Assembly (NCBI RefSeq): GCF_008831285.2
Contig: NC_045150.1
Coordinates: forward strand, 9,684,001 to 9,748,000
DNA length: 64,000 nucleotides
Source: Nymphaea colorata
Lineage: Eukaryota; Streptophyta; Magnoliopsida; Nymphaeales; Nymphaeaceae
Direction of reading: 5' to 3'
The position numbers were made by a program, and so were the translations under genes. The notes beneath the pieces are model-generated. The model had not been told where the DNA came from. It saw only the letters and a program-made list of their open reading frames with translations, and ran no database searches. Below are positions 12,901 to 25,381 of the stretch, piece after piece (positions within the stretch are counted from its first letter, which is position 1; every line of letters begins with the position of its first letter).

Positions 12901-15900
12901 AGAACCTTGGGATGCAAGACTGCTGATGTCTGAAGAAGCAGAGGCATTTCTTCTAAGTGTTGGACTACTTTGCATGCCTTCAGAATCTCTGGAAGGAAGA
13001 ATTAAAGAACTTATAAGCAAAAATCATGCCAGGACTAAATACAACTAAAATGCAACTGTGATAAAAAATATACCTCGACCGCAGTTCCAAGCCACTACTT
13101 TGTCTGCGTAACATGCCTGCAAAAGAGCCTGTAAGCAAGTTCAGTTCCAGAATGCTCAACAAATTTGTCCTTAAAAGCCCTATTGGATCATCTTAAATTC
13201 TATGATCTAAAATATGTCATAATCCAAGCAGCTTTGGTATACACAACCATTGATTGGAGGGCACATTAATTCATCTGTCGGATAAAAACATTACACAGTG
13301 GAACCTTGAGATGTTTGTGCACTTTATTTATGTTCTTTGCACTTACAGTTGTGGATGCAAAAGTATGTTGCACTGAGTGCCACAACGAGGTCATGAAAAT
13401 CTATTATATGACTTCAATAAGTACAAAGTACAAACTATATGCAGATGACGCATTAACAGCAAGATAGTTGGGGCTATACATTTACTTTGCAGCAACTTTT
13501 GCATGGCTCTGTGGAAAAGACAAAAGTTGTCTAGCATGGTGGTTGAGTGATTCCTAGAGCAAGAATAAAAGGACTGAAAGAAAGTACCTTTCGTCTCCTC
13601 ACGAGATGGCAGAACGGAGAAGGAATTCCACAAATTTGACATTCTCTCAAGTGTCAGCTCAGAGATGGAACGCCGAAATGACTGCAAGGAGAAGAGAAAT
13701 GTTGTATGAAAAAAATAAGATATAACTGACTGAAATGGAAGCCCATCTCATCTCCTGTAAGCACAAGCTTTTCAAGTGCATAAACGAGCAAAGCTCAAGT
13801 ATAAGACCAGGTTCATTTTTGTGAATGACTTAGTCTAGTCGAGCTTAACTAAGCTAATCAGGAATACTAGATGAATCTATGCAGGTTTCCGGAAAACAAG
13901 TGTTTGACATTACTAAGGAGGTGACGTATCAAAATCTTCTCTCCAACCGCAAATTTATGTCGAAATAATCAGGTCGATATTGAGTGGACAGTGAGCACGA
14001 CTATAACTCCTAAGCAAGCTAGGTAACTCAATGTTTTTTAACCAGAGAAGCTTGAAGAGCATAAACATGGCTGCTACGCAGCAACCATTGACTCCGCAGA
14101 TTACATAATCATGCATGACTTGAAGTTTCAGGGAATTTGGGGAGTATATAAATGGTGGAAAAGTCAAGAGATTTGGCAAACCCGACATTACTCACATTAC
14201 TGCCACTACTGCTGCTGCCATATTTGCTCTGCATCTGTAATTAACAAAAGACATTCTATTATCAGCTGCGAACGAGTAATAACTTAAAAAATGATTAAAC
14301 TATAAATTTTTGGTTCCTACCTTTAGAGAGAAGTCGATCACATCAAGTAGTAAGAGCTTCGCCTCAAAATAATGAGCTAAAGCCTTCGCAAGCATTTGTT
14401 GATAAAGCTCTGCAGGAGGAAAAAGCTTCAATCAACATGAAGAATGATATGAGAAGAAACCAAAATTTGGAAAAGGACGAAATGACATGCATATAACATA
14501 CCAGCGGGTCCAGATAGCAGAATAGCCCGACTTGCTGGGGAAAGATTTCTCATATACTTTGAAAAATCGGCCTGCTTTAGATGTACATAGGCAGCACTTG
14601 TCAATAAGACCCTTGTCTGCTCGCTGTTGACATGCAAGTAAACACGTTAAGATTTTGGTCTACTAAATAACTAAAAATGAATAATTAACTAAGGCGTGGA
14701 ATACATGATTAAAAAAATAAAATATACCAAATTCCAATACCAATGAGTCAATGACAGGTTAATCATGCAGCATTACGGAAATTCCAGATATACACCGTTT
14801 AGTTACATCCAAAGCTATTACCAAGCAAGCAGTTTTCACAAGCAGAGATGACTATCAACGGAAAATTTGACATGCATGTTAATGCAAAATTGTTGAGTTT
14901 TCATATTGTGCCCTTTTAAACTGAAGACCACCTGTAACATGCACCGCAACTAACGAGCGTAAACAATCCCAAACAAGTATTGGTCATATACCTAATAACC
15001 AAATCCTCTGTTTTCTGCCTTCAGTGACTCCATACTACTTAGTACAAAAGAATAAGGTGACATCTGTTGGGAGCCCCACCGTTTACATTTCAAAATATGG
15101 TTCCGCATCAGACAACAACATTAATGGCTGAACCGCTGCACACATCCCAAAATACAAGCCTTTCATTAATCATTATGAAATATGTTTGAAGCATAGTGAT
15201 TGCCATCTACATTAAGCGAGAACAATGCCGACGCCATGAGGACATATGATGATGATCACATGGAAGCGCTCTAAGATATGTCGACACTATGTGATCAGTG
15301 ACCATTTGACCCTCACAGTCGATGAAAGACCAGCCAGTTGGACCTGTTGATGTCGGCATGCACATCAATAAGGTCATGCATGAGAAGGATATTTCTATTG
15401 CCCCATCTCATGTGGCTTTGAGATCAACCCTCCGGTCGGTTCCAGCGAAAGAGTTAATGGCCTACCCATATTGGCCAACAGGCACTAATATGGCCATTAT
15501 TTTCATGGTCAACCACCAATAGTAAACATGAATATACATGTGACTTGTGTGCTCATATTGACGAGTCAATAACTTAATAATACCATAAAATTGGAAAAAG
15601 ACTCGCTTCCTTTTCCTAGACGAATATGCACTCCCCATGGCTTATATCTCAACAACCCAAAGGCCCCCACTACTCGATATCCACGAAGCATTCCGTTCTT
15701 TTCAAAAGAAAACTCGTCAATGGCGATTGTTTTCTAGATAGTTATTCGCATGAACCTCTAGATCACCAAAATTTGGAGATCAGACCAATGATCTAAGAAC
15801 ATGAAGAAAGAAACTATAAATAGTAGAGATAGTCAACGATGAAAATAAATACTACAGTGTCATGATTTTAGGGTATAAAATACAGTGAAATTGGACTAAT

Positions 15901-16343
15901 GGAGAACTAGTTCTATAAATGTAAGTAATTAATTCAAAAAGAAGAATCTTTGCCTGCCATGGCTGATTCTTTCGCTCTAACTACAGAAACAGTCATTATA
16001 CCACACTTTCCGGACTAGTCTACTGCAATGACTATCTGTAACAATGGAATGAACGAAGAAGATAGGAATTATGTGCATTGCAACGGTGCGTGAAACTACC
16101 AATACCGCAATGCAACTACTACAGAGGCTCTCCTTACTTAAGATAGTACGGGAACTCATCGAACGTCACTTTGCTATTCTTCCCGTCCACGATCTGCCGA
16201 AGCAGCTCCTTCTCGATCTGCTCGGAATTAATGGACGAAGGCGAGCCCCACTTCCCAACCACCTGGCCCGAGGCCAATCCGAGACCGACGCCGACGCCTA
16301 GCCCCACGCTCAAGGCTGACATGAGAATGTGTTTCTGCTCCAT
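9984..16343 (-). CDS. AAA-type ATPase, DAA1/At4g28000 family
   Basis: Sixteen minus-strand exons join into 830 codons (829 aa): 16138-16343, 14502-14623, 14321-14409, 14196-14234, 13588-13681, 13074-13116, 12888-12988, 12703-12767, 11979-12475, 11811-11898, 11607-11735, 10816-11384, 10586-10721, 10430-10492, 10212-10346, 9984-10097. All introns are GT-AG and every phase fits. [11 protein letters not shown] opens the protein, followed by a Gly-rich hydrophobic stretch (~6-29) and a conserved N-terminal region with [19 protein letters not shown]. An acidic Lys-rich linker (~450-490) leads to the AAA module: Walker A GPPGTGKT at 559-566, Walker B IIFVDE at 614-619, sensor-1 Asn665 and arginine residues in RRFERR at 676-681. 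It ends [10 protein letters not shown]. Length and sequence agree with Arabidopsis At4g28000, At1g64110 (DAA1) and At5g52882 as I remember them. These are Msp1/spastin-like meiotic-clade ATPases; the exact substrate is not established from sequence. All catalytic motifs are intact. Confidence 0.95.
14624..16137 (-). other. First intron of the ATPase gene
   Basis: A 1.5 kb intron that interrupts an Asn codon after FPYYL. It contains short open frames on both strands (for example 15322-15522) with no recognisable product and no transposon ends that I can see. Confidence 0.7.
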
Positions 16344-17135
16344 CCCCGTCGGAATCCCAAGCCTGAGGCCTACCAAACTTGACTTTAGATCCCCCTAGTC
16401 TTAACATACAAAGTCTCGGAGCGATCCCCCACCGGGGCTAAACCGATGATCTGCAAAAAGCAAAAGAAAATACCAGATCGTCGCCAGAAATCAGGATTTG
16501 CCCGGAAACCCTCCCCGGTTCCTCGATCAGAAACCCCGATACAGATCAACTTTACCAGAAAATGGCTCTCAATGGAGACCGAGCAAGAGAATCAAGGCGG
16601 AAGAGACGAGATGAACAAGAGGAACTCTATCTCAGCCAGAGAAGCCCGGTTTCTTTGCCCGTCTCAATCAAAACCGCGACTTTATACCAACAGTCACTCC
16701 CAGAAGCAACTCCAAGTTCTCAGACCTAACCCCAGTCCCGGAAAGGACAGCCGTCGTCGCCACGCCAAAAAAGGAAAACGGATTTTGAAACCAACCGAGT
16801 CCGGTCGCCAAAGTCACTACTCCAGCGCGTATTCCCGGCTAGAACCCGACGATATTCAGAATTTTCCCGCTCTATCCAATCGGAATATCCTGGAATCTCC
16901 GATTCCTGCAGGAAATCCTTCCCACGGAGAGAGGGGGGAGGGTCAGTGTCAAGAGAAACAAAAGAGGCAGAGAGAGAGAGAAGGAAAAGGAGGGAGGGGA
17001 AGAAGACGATCCGGGAGATGAAAGCAGGTGGGGAATCCGGAAGCAAGGAAAAGGTACCGACGTTCCGTCTCTCCCTCTCAACACTCTTGTCCGAATCCCC
17101 TCCAAGGACAGCACACTGTTCGGGCATCCACCTGG
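16344..17135 (-). promoter_or_regulatory. Long leader of the ATPase gene, probably with a 5' UTR intron
   Basis: Upstream of the ATG at 16343, the minus strand holds a pyrimidine tract followed by TTTTTGCAG ending at 16451, a good 3' splice site, before ATCATCGG. With the TATA box near 17165 the leader would be ~790 bases, so a 5' UTR intron is plausible; I cannot choose its donor. The long open frames here (minus 16726-17370, plus 16446-17021) have no recognisable content and are best read as chance frames in GC-rich leader sequence. Confidence 0.5.
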
Positions 17136-17161
17136 AGGAGAAGGGGGCAGGTAACCCCCTA

Positions 17162-17169
17162 TATTTATA
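17162..17169 (-). promoter_or_regulatory. TATA box of the ATPase gene
   Basis: The minus strand reads GGCTATAAATATAGGGG, a consensus TATAAATA. It would place transcription start near 17130, upstream of the ATPase start codon, with no competing gene on that strand. Confidence 0.65.
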
Positions 17170-18227
17170 GCCTGGCCTTTGTCCGCAACCCGCCTCCGTC
17201 CGGCCCCACTGGACCCCCACATGATATCCACCGTTGCGGCTGAACGGAAAACTAGTCCCCTTCTTTGACTTCCGGCGACTGGTGGGGACTTCAAGATTTT
17301 CCGGCGGGCTGCCATTCATACGGCGCCACAGGGACCGCCTGTTTTGCTTCCCTCCTTTTCCTCCCGCCATTTCAGCCCCCTCTCTCCCTCCCTTTCTCTC
17401 GCTGGGAACAGACTTGGTGAGAGCGGCGTCGCGCCGCCATCGGCTCGGCTACCAAAGACGGACCTACCCGAGCCTTCTCCTCGACCAATCAAAGCTCGCA
17501 ATGAAATTCCACCTAAAGCCATCCATCAGTGTATTAATGAAAGTGCGCTACCGATTTAGTGGTGACGTCTTCCCCTCATGCGACGAAGAATGTGCCGGAA
17601 AAATTCCAATGTAATCACAACAACTTCATCAAATGGAATGTTGAAATTTCAAAACTTTGCAACAATTCAACAGGTAAAAGTTTATGGCTATCTTGTTCAA
17701 TCGCGCAGGTCCTGAAAGCGTTTGCTCGCTTTTCTTACGGAGGAAGGCAAGCTAACTTTGACGAAAAGAGTGCTTTCTTCGAGCGTTTACTCATCCTGAT
17801 TCACAATGGAAATCTCTTGCTACCGAATCTTAATAGTTTTTAAATTTCTAGAAAAGCCGAAATTGTTTGCAGAAACACAGTTTAGAAAAAATAAGGAAAT
17901 CAAACCCATGTTGGAATAGTCGCCGGACCTTACTTAGATCCAAGGCAGTAAACTGAAAAAAAAAGAAACAAACACGAGCATGCTCTTGTCATATCATTTA
18001 AAACTATGGTTCTTCCATGTGATCTTTTGGTCTTAAAGGAGCGGCTCGTTCTTTCTCCTCCAATGCCTTTTTGTAAACACGTGTCGTCGGACGATTTGCT
18101 ATTTTTTCTATTTTTTTTCTTTTTTTCTATTTTTGGATTTTTGTCCTTTTTGAACAACTCCCGTTCTTTGCTTTGCTTTAGCAGTGCGAGCCACCGACGA
18201 CGGGGAGCTGACTCGGACCCCACTAGA

Positions 18228-18330
18228 TGACACGTCAGCATGGCTGCCACCACGCCACGGTGGACGGTGAAAAGCTTTTTCCTCCGAGAGGGGGGCGGTT
18301 TGGTTCCACGGCCCCGAAAATGACACGTCA
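18228..18330. promoter_or_regulatory. Two identical bZIP-type motifs
   Basis: ATGACACGTCAGCA occurs twice, with cores TGACACGTCA at 18228-18237 and 18321-18330. The motif combines TGAC half-sites with an ACGT core, the kind of site bound by plant bZIP factors. No gene is evident next to it, so function is only inferred. Confidence 0.35.
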
Positions 18331-19998
18331 GCAGAGCACAGCTGGATCACGCAACCGCACGGACGGCGCAGATCGACCCAAGCCCAGAATTGGACGGTTC
18401 GGATCTTCTGGCGATGTATGGCCGATGAAAGCGACAGATGAAAGCGGGGCGTGGGTCGAGGATCGGTTCACTTCCCCAAGAAGATTCCGAAGGTGGGAGT
18501 TATCCAAATTACCAAAGCACCCACATAGTTAGGTATTGCCCGTCCCCTCACTCGGTTCGGTTCCACCGGTGCTCGAGTCCCTGACCTGTGCTAGCATTGA
18601 TGCCTTACAACTTCGCCGTTCGTTCTGGTTGTCCAAGTCCGGTTCATGCCGCCAACCGAGCCGAAGAAGGCTGCAAGGCCTGTTTGATCATTGACCAGTT
18701 GTCCAAGTCTGTGGTTCGCGCGATTCGATCATGGACCGTGCTAGGTCTAGGTCAAACGGGCTTGGGTTCACGGAGGACGATATAGTCATTTTACACAACT
18801 GAAGGCAGTACTTGCCAAGGGCTCCCTTACAAAAGGTATCAGCAAAAATCTTGGGGTGGCCCATTGAATCTCATGACACTGATAACCGTTGGAATTTTGT
18901 CATGCAGCAAAGAGCCGGTCCGAAAAGACTTTATTGCCCTTCGCTGCTGAGACTGTTCCCGTTCATAGCCCTCGTAGAGTGGAGCCGTGACACAAGCCAT
19001 GTTTGGCAATCAATTTTAACCACCATTGGGAAGCGCAGCGCAGTGTTCCATATTTTTATTTAATACGTGGGAGCAATTACCAGATCACTCGTTTCTTTTC
19101 TTTTTTTTTTTTAAATAAATAAATTAATACAATTGGAAAAATAAAATTTTAAATGGGATGGTTTAACACCTTTTATTCTTCAAAAAAATATTTCCTTGTC
19201 AAACTATACTAAAATCTTTCCTTGAGTTTGAGTTTTTTTTTCTCTTTCATTCAAATTCTCCGACTGAGGATACCAAACACAAAAAGTTTTGATGATCATT
19301 TTTTGACATTATAAGATAGGTTGAGCACCACAAGCCAGGTTGGTCCCATGCCCACGCTTTTAATAAACATTTCAACTGTACTCCCATTAATTAATGGACA
19401 AAAAAACAAGAAGATAGTTGGTGCAAAAGCCAAGGTGCTCCACCATCAAACTCTCCTTCTTTGTTACTTTGGCCTCTAAGCGAAGACCTATACACCACTT
19501 TTCATTTGCCAAGTTTAAGCAAACTAAGTGCATGGAGACTTAGTGTGCACTTGGCATGGACAACAATGTTATCACAATTGAAAATTGAGTCAGATTGGCT
19601 AACCTCGAGCCGGTTACAGATCGACAGCATGATAAAAAAAGATTTTTTTTTTTTTTAGAGGCGAAGATCGTATGACACCTGACAGGCCTTGAGCCCACAG
19701 AGGATTCAATTTGACTAGGCGGATTCCGGCCAATTCTAGCGGAAAATGAGAGTAGGCTTTATCAATTTGAACACTTTAAGCTAGCTTAAGCAATAAAGTA
19801 TGGGTTTCCTCAACAATACCAAATATTTCCAAAGAAGAAGATCCGTCAGCTTTACAACTTTCACTCCCCAACTTGTGCCTTTCCCTTTCGATTCATTATT
19901 TCTTTAAACATTTCTTCATGACAAAGAAAAGGGAGCATGCCAACCATAAAGTGCAACTCCACCCCTAGGTAAACGCCTCACTTTAATAAAGCCACCGT

Positions 19999-20070
19999 CA
20001 TGAACCTTTAGGTGTTATATATCACGAACCTTTAGGTATTATGTATGATGAAACTTTAGATATAACATAG
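19999..20070. repeat. Threefold ~24-bp imperfect tandem repeat
   Basis: ATGAACCTTTAGGTGTTATA, CACGAACCTTTAGGTATTAT and GATGAAACTTTAGATATAAC follow one another with a ~24-base period in intergenic DNA. Confidence 0.7.
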
Positions 20071-20398
20071 ATACATTATATATGTGAGCATATTATATAT
20101 AATATATCGTTGCACGTACACATGCGTCGCATGCAGATACATGAAGGAATAAAAAGGGCGAAGAATTTTAAAAAGAATAAGAAAAAGGAGGCCAACTGGA
20201 ACTGGGAGTGCTTCCGATGAGGAATCCACATTTGAGTTGAGTTTCGGTTCACACACAACGAGAAAAAGAATCTAAAGAGGCCATGACATTCAGTCACTCA
20301 ATAAAGCGGGAAAGGGACAAAAGCGACCAACGTGGCAAACGCCGGCCCTTGCGGCCCAATAGCGGCTGCCGGTGGGACCCACCTACCAAACACACAAG

Positions 20399-20412
20399 CC
20401 CCCCCCCCCCCA
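20399..20412. repeat. 14-base C homopolymer
   Basis: An uninterrupted C run in a GC-rich patch; a nine-base G run follows at ~20450. Both are prone to length errors in assembly. Confidence 0.9.
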
Positions 20413-21089
20413 AGCTTGATCCGACGGTGAGAATGAAGCTAACGGGAAAGGGGGGGGGCAGTTTGATCGTTTGAGATCTCGAGGTTTCGCCGCCGTCGGA
20501 TGAGAAATAAAGATGCGTTCACGGCCGTAGGATGGCAAACTATGTGCGGCAACCGGAAAGTCATGCATGCAGCCACCGAGCCACTGCCTTTTTTTGTGTG
20601 CGTGTGTGTGTGGGGGTGAGTACGTGCACGGGCTCATGTTTTTGAAGGAATATAAAAATACGAAGGGGATTATGAAAATGTGTGCTCTGTCTGTCATTTT
20701 AAAGTTGTTTTTAGTGAATTTAAGCATAGAAAAATGTCAAAGAGTGAAGGGCATGGTGAATCTGAGATTAAACAAAGTGAGGTTGGTAACAGCAGTTAGG
20801 TCACTCCATTCCTATATGAAAGGAATGGGAAATGAGCCATCTACATTTACACACTCTGGCAGCAAGGTGTCTTACTAGAGAAAGAAACGAATGAAGAAAG
20901 GAAAAAAAAAAAAAGTACCACAAAAAGCTTGTTTGTACAAAAGAAAGGAAAATGATTGCCACAGTAACAATAGGTGTTTCATAAATTTGTTTGAAATTCG
21001 TAAGTAATTAATTATTGAGGCAGATTCACCAAATAGTAACAAACTGTTCTTGTTACCAAGTGACCCTTTTGAAAAACAAATTCAAGAGT

Positions 21090-21113
21090 TATATATATAT
21101 ATATATATATATA
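21090..21113. repeat. (TA)n microsatellite
   Basis: An uninterrupted TA run in intergenic sequence. Confidence 0.95.
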
Positions 21114-22195
21114 GTTATGACCATTCAATGCAATGCATTAGGTAGTATGCTATACTATGAGAAGACAGAGGATTTGCTTGTTTTAAAGAAAGCATGGACA
21201 TGAGATGTACTTTAAATACCGAAGGCAGAAATTGACATATGGGGTGTATTAATGAATCAATGATCAATATGATCTCCACAGAGCTTAGTTTGAAAAGAGG
21301 ATTCGATGACCCACACCAACCATTGGATCAGGCCGTCTCTCATTGATGGCAGGGCCACTTTATAAGTGGACGCCCTTATCGGAAGTTGCATGCGTTCTAC
21401 CATTCCTGCAGATGATATTTATATTTCATAAATGATAACAAGAGTGGAGTGCAGTCTATTTATTTTGGGCGTTTGATGTTTTGGAATTTTGATTCAAAAA
21501 TTAAAATTCAGAACCATGGTTCCCTTTCAAACTGAAATGAAATCAAAATTCATGTTCATTTTCTTAATTTCGAAAACAAAATACCCCGTTTGTTTAATAA
21601 TTCTACATTCTCAAAAAATAAGCATTTTGAGTTTAGAATTGCATGATTTTAGATATATCAAATGTCCCAGTATTTTGTGTTTGAGGACTAGGAATAAATA
21701 GTCGCAATCTCTGAGACCAAAGGTTTGGTCACCGTGACACCGGCGGAATCGGAAATTCTGTATAAGAAAAGTTCAAATGGAATAAAAAAAATGATTTTTT
21801 AAAGATATATTTACAGATTATTTAACCAATTTCGTAAAACATATTAACAAACAATTAACATTCAAATTTCATGGCACCCTCGAATCAACCGGAGAATGAA
21901 ATTGATTTGCCACTGATTGGATTCGAATCGGCCAATTCGGACGGATTGGGACAGATTCGGGTAATTTACACTGGGCTGAAGCAAGTATGGGGTATAACTA
22001 ATTTGTTCCAGGCTACCTCTATTTAAATAATAGCGGTTGAAGCAACTTAGATTTACTCTTTCATCTCATTAAATGTTCACTGTCGATTATCAGATTCTGA
22101 CCTTTCATCTATTATTTTTTAACTTGGCAAAACTAACATAGAAAAAGGGACATTGATAGTGAATCTGGCCTCGAGAGACGCGTATTGAATCTGAT

Positions 22196-22290
22196 CGGGC
22201 TGGCAGGCCGGTGAAAGTTAAGTTTTTATCTCGATTTTTGTTGGTGCTACTCCTATTAAATTACAAATAATAGACCTACTGCACTCAAAT
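22196..22290. repeat. SINE-like fragment
   Basis: It shares GGCCGGTGAAAG-like sequence and TTGGTGCTACTCCTATTAAA with the copies at 676 (GGTGCTACTCCTTAAACTA) and 24055. Only the body is recognisable; the tRNA-like head is degraded. Confidence 0.4.
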
Positions 22291-24054
22291 TGATAAGTTT
22301 TCTACTTTCAACTTAGGTCCCAAAGCAGCCTTGAACTCCTACAACATGAGGGAGGTGAGCAGTTTCAATCTCTCATCGATACTTCAATACCAATTTCCCT
22401 CCCAAGTACCATTGCAACTGCTATAGGGGGCTAATTTCATTAGTTGGATCACTAATCAACAATAAGAAGAGCTAATTTGGATGTCACTACCACTCGAGAG
22501 ACTTGAAAGAAAGTGTGGTGGTTCAATGTCTTATTAAATCAGCAAAATGGAAAATGGAAGGGCCAGTACAAATTTTTAAGAGAAGGTGACGTTTCTTCAA
22601 AACCAAGGAATTAAAAATTACATTCGCCAACATGAAAAGAGAATCAAGAAAGGAAGATTGTGAGGATTCACATGTGCTGGTTTCTTGCCTAGCAGCTCTT
22701 GTCTTGAGAATTCACCCCACTGGAAACTTTTCAACTTCTTTTCAAAATGGCATTCAACATATTTATTGAAGTGCTTGAAAGCATGAAAAAAATCTGATTT
22801 TCCTTTCAGTGGATAAAACCAAGTAAATTTAATATTAACATCAGTAAAATTGACATAGATAAAAAACAGTCCTTAGAGGCACCAGAGTTTTGAATGAATT
22901 TTGACAGAGAGTTCATTACTAATCTCATTATTGGAAATAATTAAAAGGCAGATGCGCCATGTACATTTGATAGCTAGAACATATATGTTGTTCTTAACTT
23001 GTAACTACAGAAAAACATAAAGCAATAATAGAAAAGATCTCAAAAACCTTAACATGGAGCATATTTTCATTACCCACTGAAGGCCTTCGGCCTTAAAATC
23101 CATAAAACATGTCCCCTCCCATTTACAAGGGTTCTCTACAAGGATCTTCAAAGATTGCTCCTAAATAATTGGAGCTGTTACAATAGAGATTTACCGTTCT
23201 TTATTTATTTGATAACTATGACATGTTTTGTCTTGAAAACTGCCGTAATCTTCATCAGCAACAATACCTCTGCCTTGATCAACGTTGCTGCATTGGAGTC
23301 ATCCTTATCCTCTTAATGCATAACCTCATTCAGCAATGAATTTATTTTTACGCAGAAAGGAAATGTATCACCTTTGAGGATGCTCAAGACAGGTACATAT
23401 GTAGATAGACTGCAGAAGAATTTTTGAAGCAAAATATTAAACGGTTGATTCTAACAACAAGACATGACACGGATTCTGAGAGAGTGGTGGTGACGATCCA
23501 TTGTTCAAGAAGTCGGTCTCGATGGGTTAATAACCTTGGGCTTGATGATGTCCTACAACGAATTCAGAAGGCACTGTTGTCTTCCCTGTCAGAAATCCTG
23601 CACATTCTGGCTTTCAACGACTACCAGGAGAGCTTGAGTCCTCCGCAGAAGGAAGTTGCTTTGATTGAACTTTCGAGAAACGAAGTTAGAAATGTTCCTA
23701 AGATGGAATAAAAGCAACAGCAAAACAAGACAGGCAAGACCACTTTTACGTTGGTTCGATTGAATGTCTGCATCCATGGTGAAATGGCTCTTCTCAATAT
23801 CACGATGATATGTTCTTGTGTGCATGAGAGACCATGCCTGGCATTACTTATAGCTGCTTGGCAACATCAACCGAACCCCGGGTTTCTCCTTCGATTCCAA
23901 TTGACATTTCGTAACATTGCAGTCGTCACTTTGAAATCCTTCATCTACAATTTGTTTGCCCTTCTTATCAAAGACTCTCTTCTTGTGACTTGGGTGCCAC
24001 CTCAAGTTTAAGAAGATTGCCATCTTTTGTTTTCTGAGTGCATGTAGATACACC

Positions 24055-24289
24055 ACCTTAAGGTGGCGCAATATAGCTGGTTGGGTTAGTGGGCCACTCA
24101 AAGCTCAATCATCAGTTCAAGTTCAATTTTTATAGGTGCTACTTATTTCAACTGCAAAATGTGATAGTCGCTACTCTGGAATTGAAAAAACCGAAAGCTC
24201 ATTCAGGTCCTGACATAGCTCTAAAACCCAGGGACATTGGAGGCTTTTCGGCCCCTCTCACTCAGATGGTAGTGTTCCCTCCCACTCTC
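24055..24289 (+). mobile_element. SINE-like insertion with 21-bp flanking repeats
   Basis: The insert starts with a tRNA-like head: an A-box-like stretch (ATATAGCTGGTTGGGTTAGT) and a B-box-like AGTTCAAGTTC about 45 bases on, as in pol III-transcribed tRNA-derived SINEs. It is flanked by the perfect 21-base repeat CTGAGTGCATGTAGATACACC at 24034-24054 and 24290-24310, which fits a target-site duplication. No long A tail is present at the 3' end, which is unusual for a SINE, so the class is tentative. Confidence 0.55.
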
Positions 24290-25178
24290 CTGAGTGCATG
24301 TAGATACACCTCCTTTAATACCCATTTCATGCTCAACGACCTGGCAATTGAAGCCGTTTGAACTGAGGATGGACTTTACCTGTGTCAAAGAAAAAGCCCA
24401 GGTGAAGAAAAGGTAAACCTATGTGGGAACTCTAGCAGCAGCCAATGTAACTCTATTCTAGCATCGCGGAAACAAATATGAAGATGGGCCACTCTACCCG
24501 AGTATAATGTGGGGAACTTCAATATGCTACTCTTACTTGAACTGGTATTATTTATGAGGTTAAAAAAGCTTGTTAGTTTATGTAGGAACCCTCTCATGAA
24601 CATTGGAGTTATGTCAAAGAGATTTAAAAATATTCAAATTTGGACTTCGTTTTCCAAAATCTTCATATCTCAAACTATTAATTTACTCAATGCCGACTGG
24701 GTTGGGTGCCTTGTTGATCGGAGGTGGACCAGTCTTGGAAAGAAACGTCATTTCTTGGTCGTCATCCAAACAGACGGCTATCGGCACGCTCATCAACAGA
24801 AGTTGGCAGGACTATTCGCAGAATAATTATGTAAACCAAGATCCTTTTGGCATGCGCGTGACGAATCAATTTGATCACTTGGCATAGCATCGTATCTACT
24901 ATAGCAGCAATGAACTCTTTTGAGCATAAGAAGTTTAGATCTGATGGAAAATATTTATCTATTGGCTCCTGGCAGTAGTATTTGCTTAAGTTCTCAAACT
25001 TTTCTTCTACATCAACGGCTTAAGGTTGTTCAATAACGCTTCCTGTTCGTTCGACACTTGGGAGCCGTAATTCATTTTTTGTAAAAGTTAATAGCCGTCA
25101 TCATCTAATGCACGCGCAACTTTTGGCACATAACTTGCAGCTTTTTTTTTTTAGGATTCAGTTCTCTGGCTTCACGAA

Positions 25179-25381
25179 CAGTGGCCGAGCCAAAAATTTT
25201 TTTGTAACATGGCGGAGCCAGAATTTTTTTGTTGAAGAGCACTTTGAGTTGCCAACCCGGGTCTGATGAGCCCATTGCATGTGACTGAAACCAGTTCCAG
25301 TTTCACTACAATGGCGTTTTTTAAAGGTTGGATGGACATTCGGTGGTTGCGCACACCAACCACACTGTAGCTCCACTACTG
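25179..25381. mobile_element. hAT-like MITE remnant
   Basis: The left end CAGTGGCCGAGCCAAAAATT and the right end GTAGCTCCACTACTG (inverse CAGTAGTGGAGCTAC) form terminal inverted repeats of the CAGTGGCGGAGCCA type. A second copy of the motif, GGCGGAGCCAGAATTTTTTT, lies near 25212. No clear 8-base target duplication remains. Confidence 0.5.

Noticed and set aside
16726-17370. 214-codon minus-strand open frame upstream of the ATPase start
   Set aside because: It is low-complexity (Arg, Ser, Pro), overlaps other open frames on both strands, and contains the TATA box and likely leader of the ATPase gene.
23424-24101. Open frames on both strands that could be an exon pair
   Set aside because: No recognisable domain, no convincing splice sites, and a SINE-like insert cuts the region.
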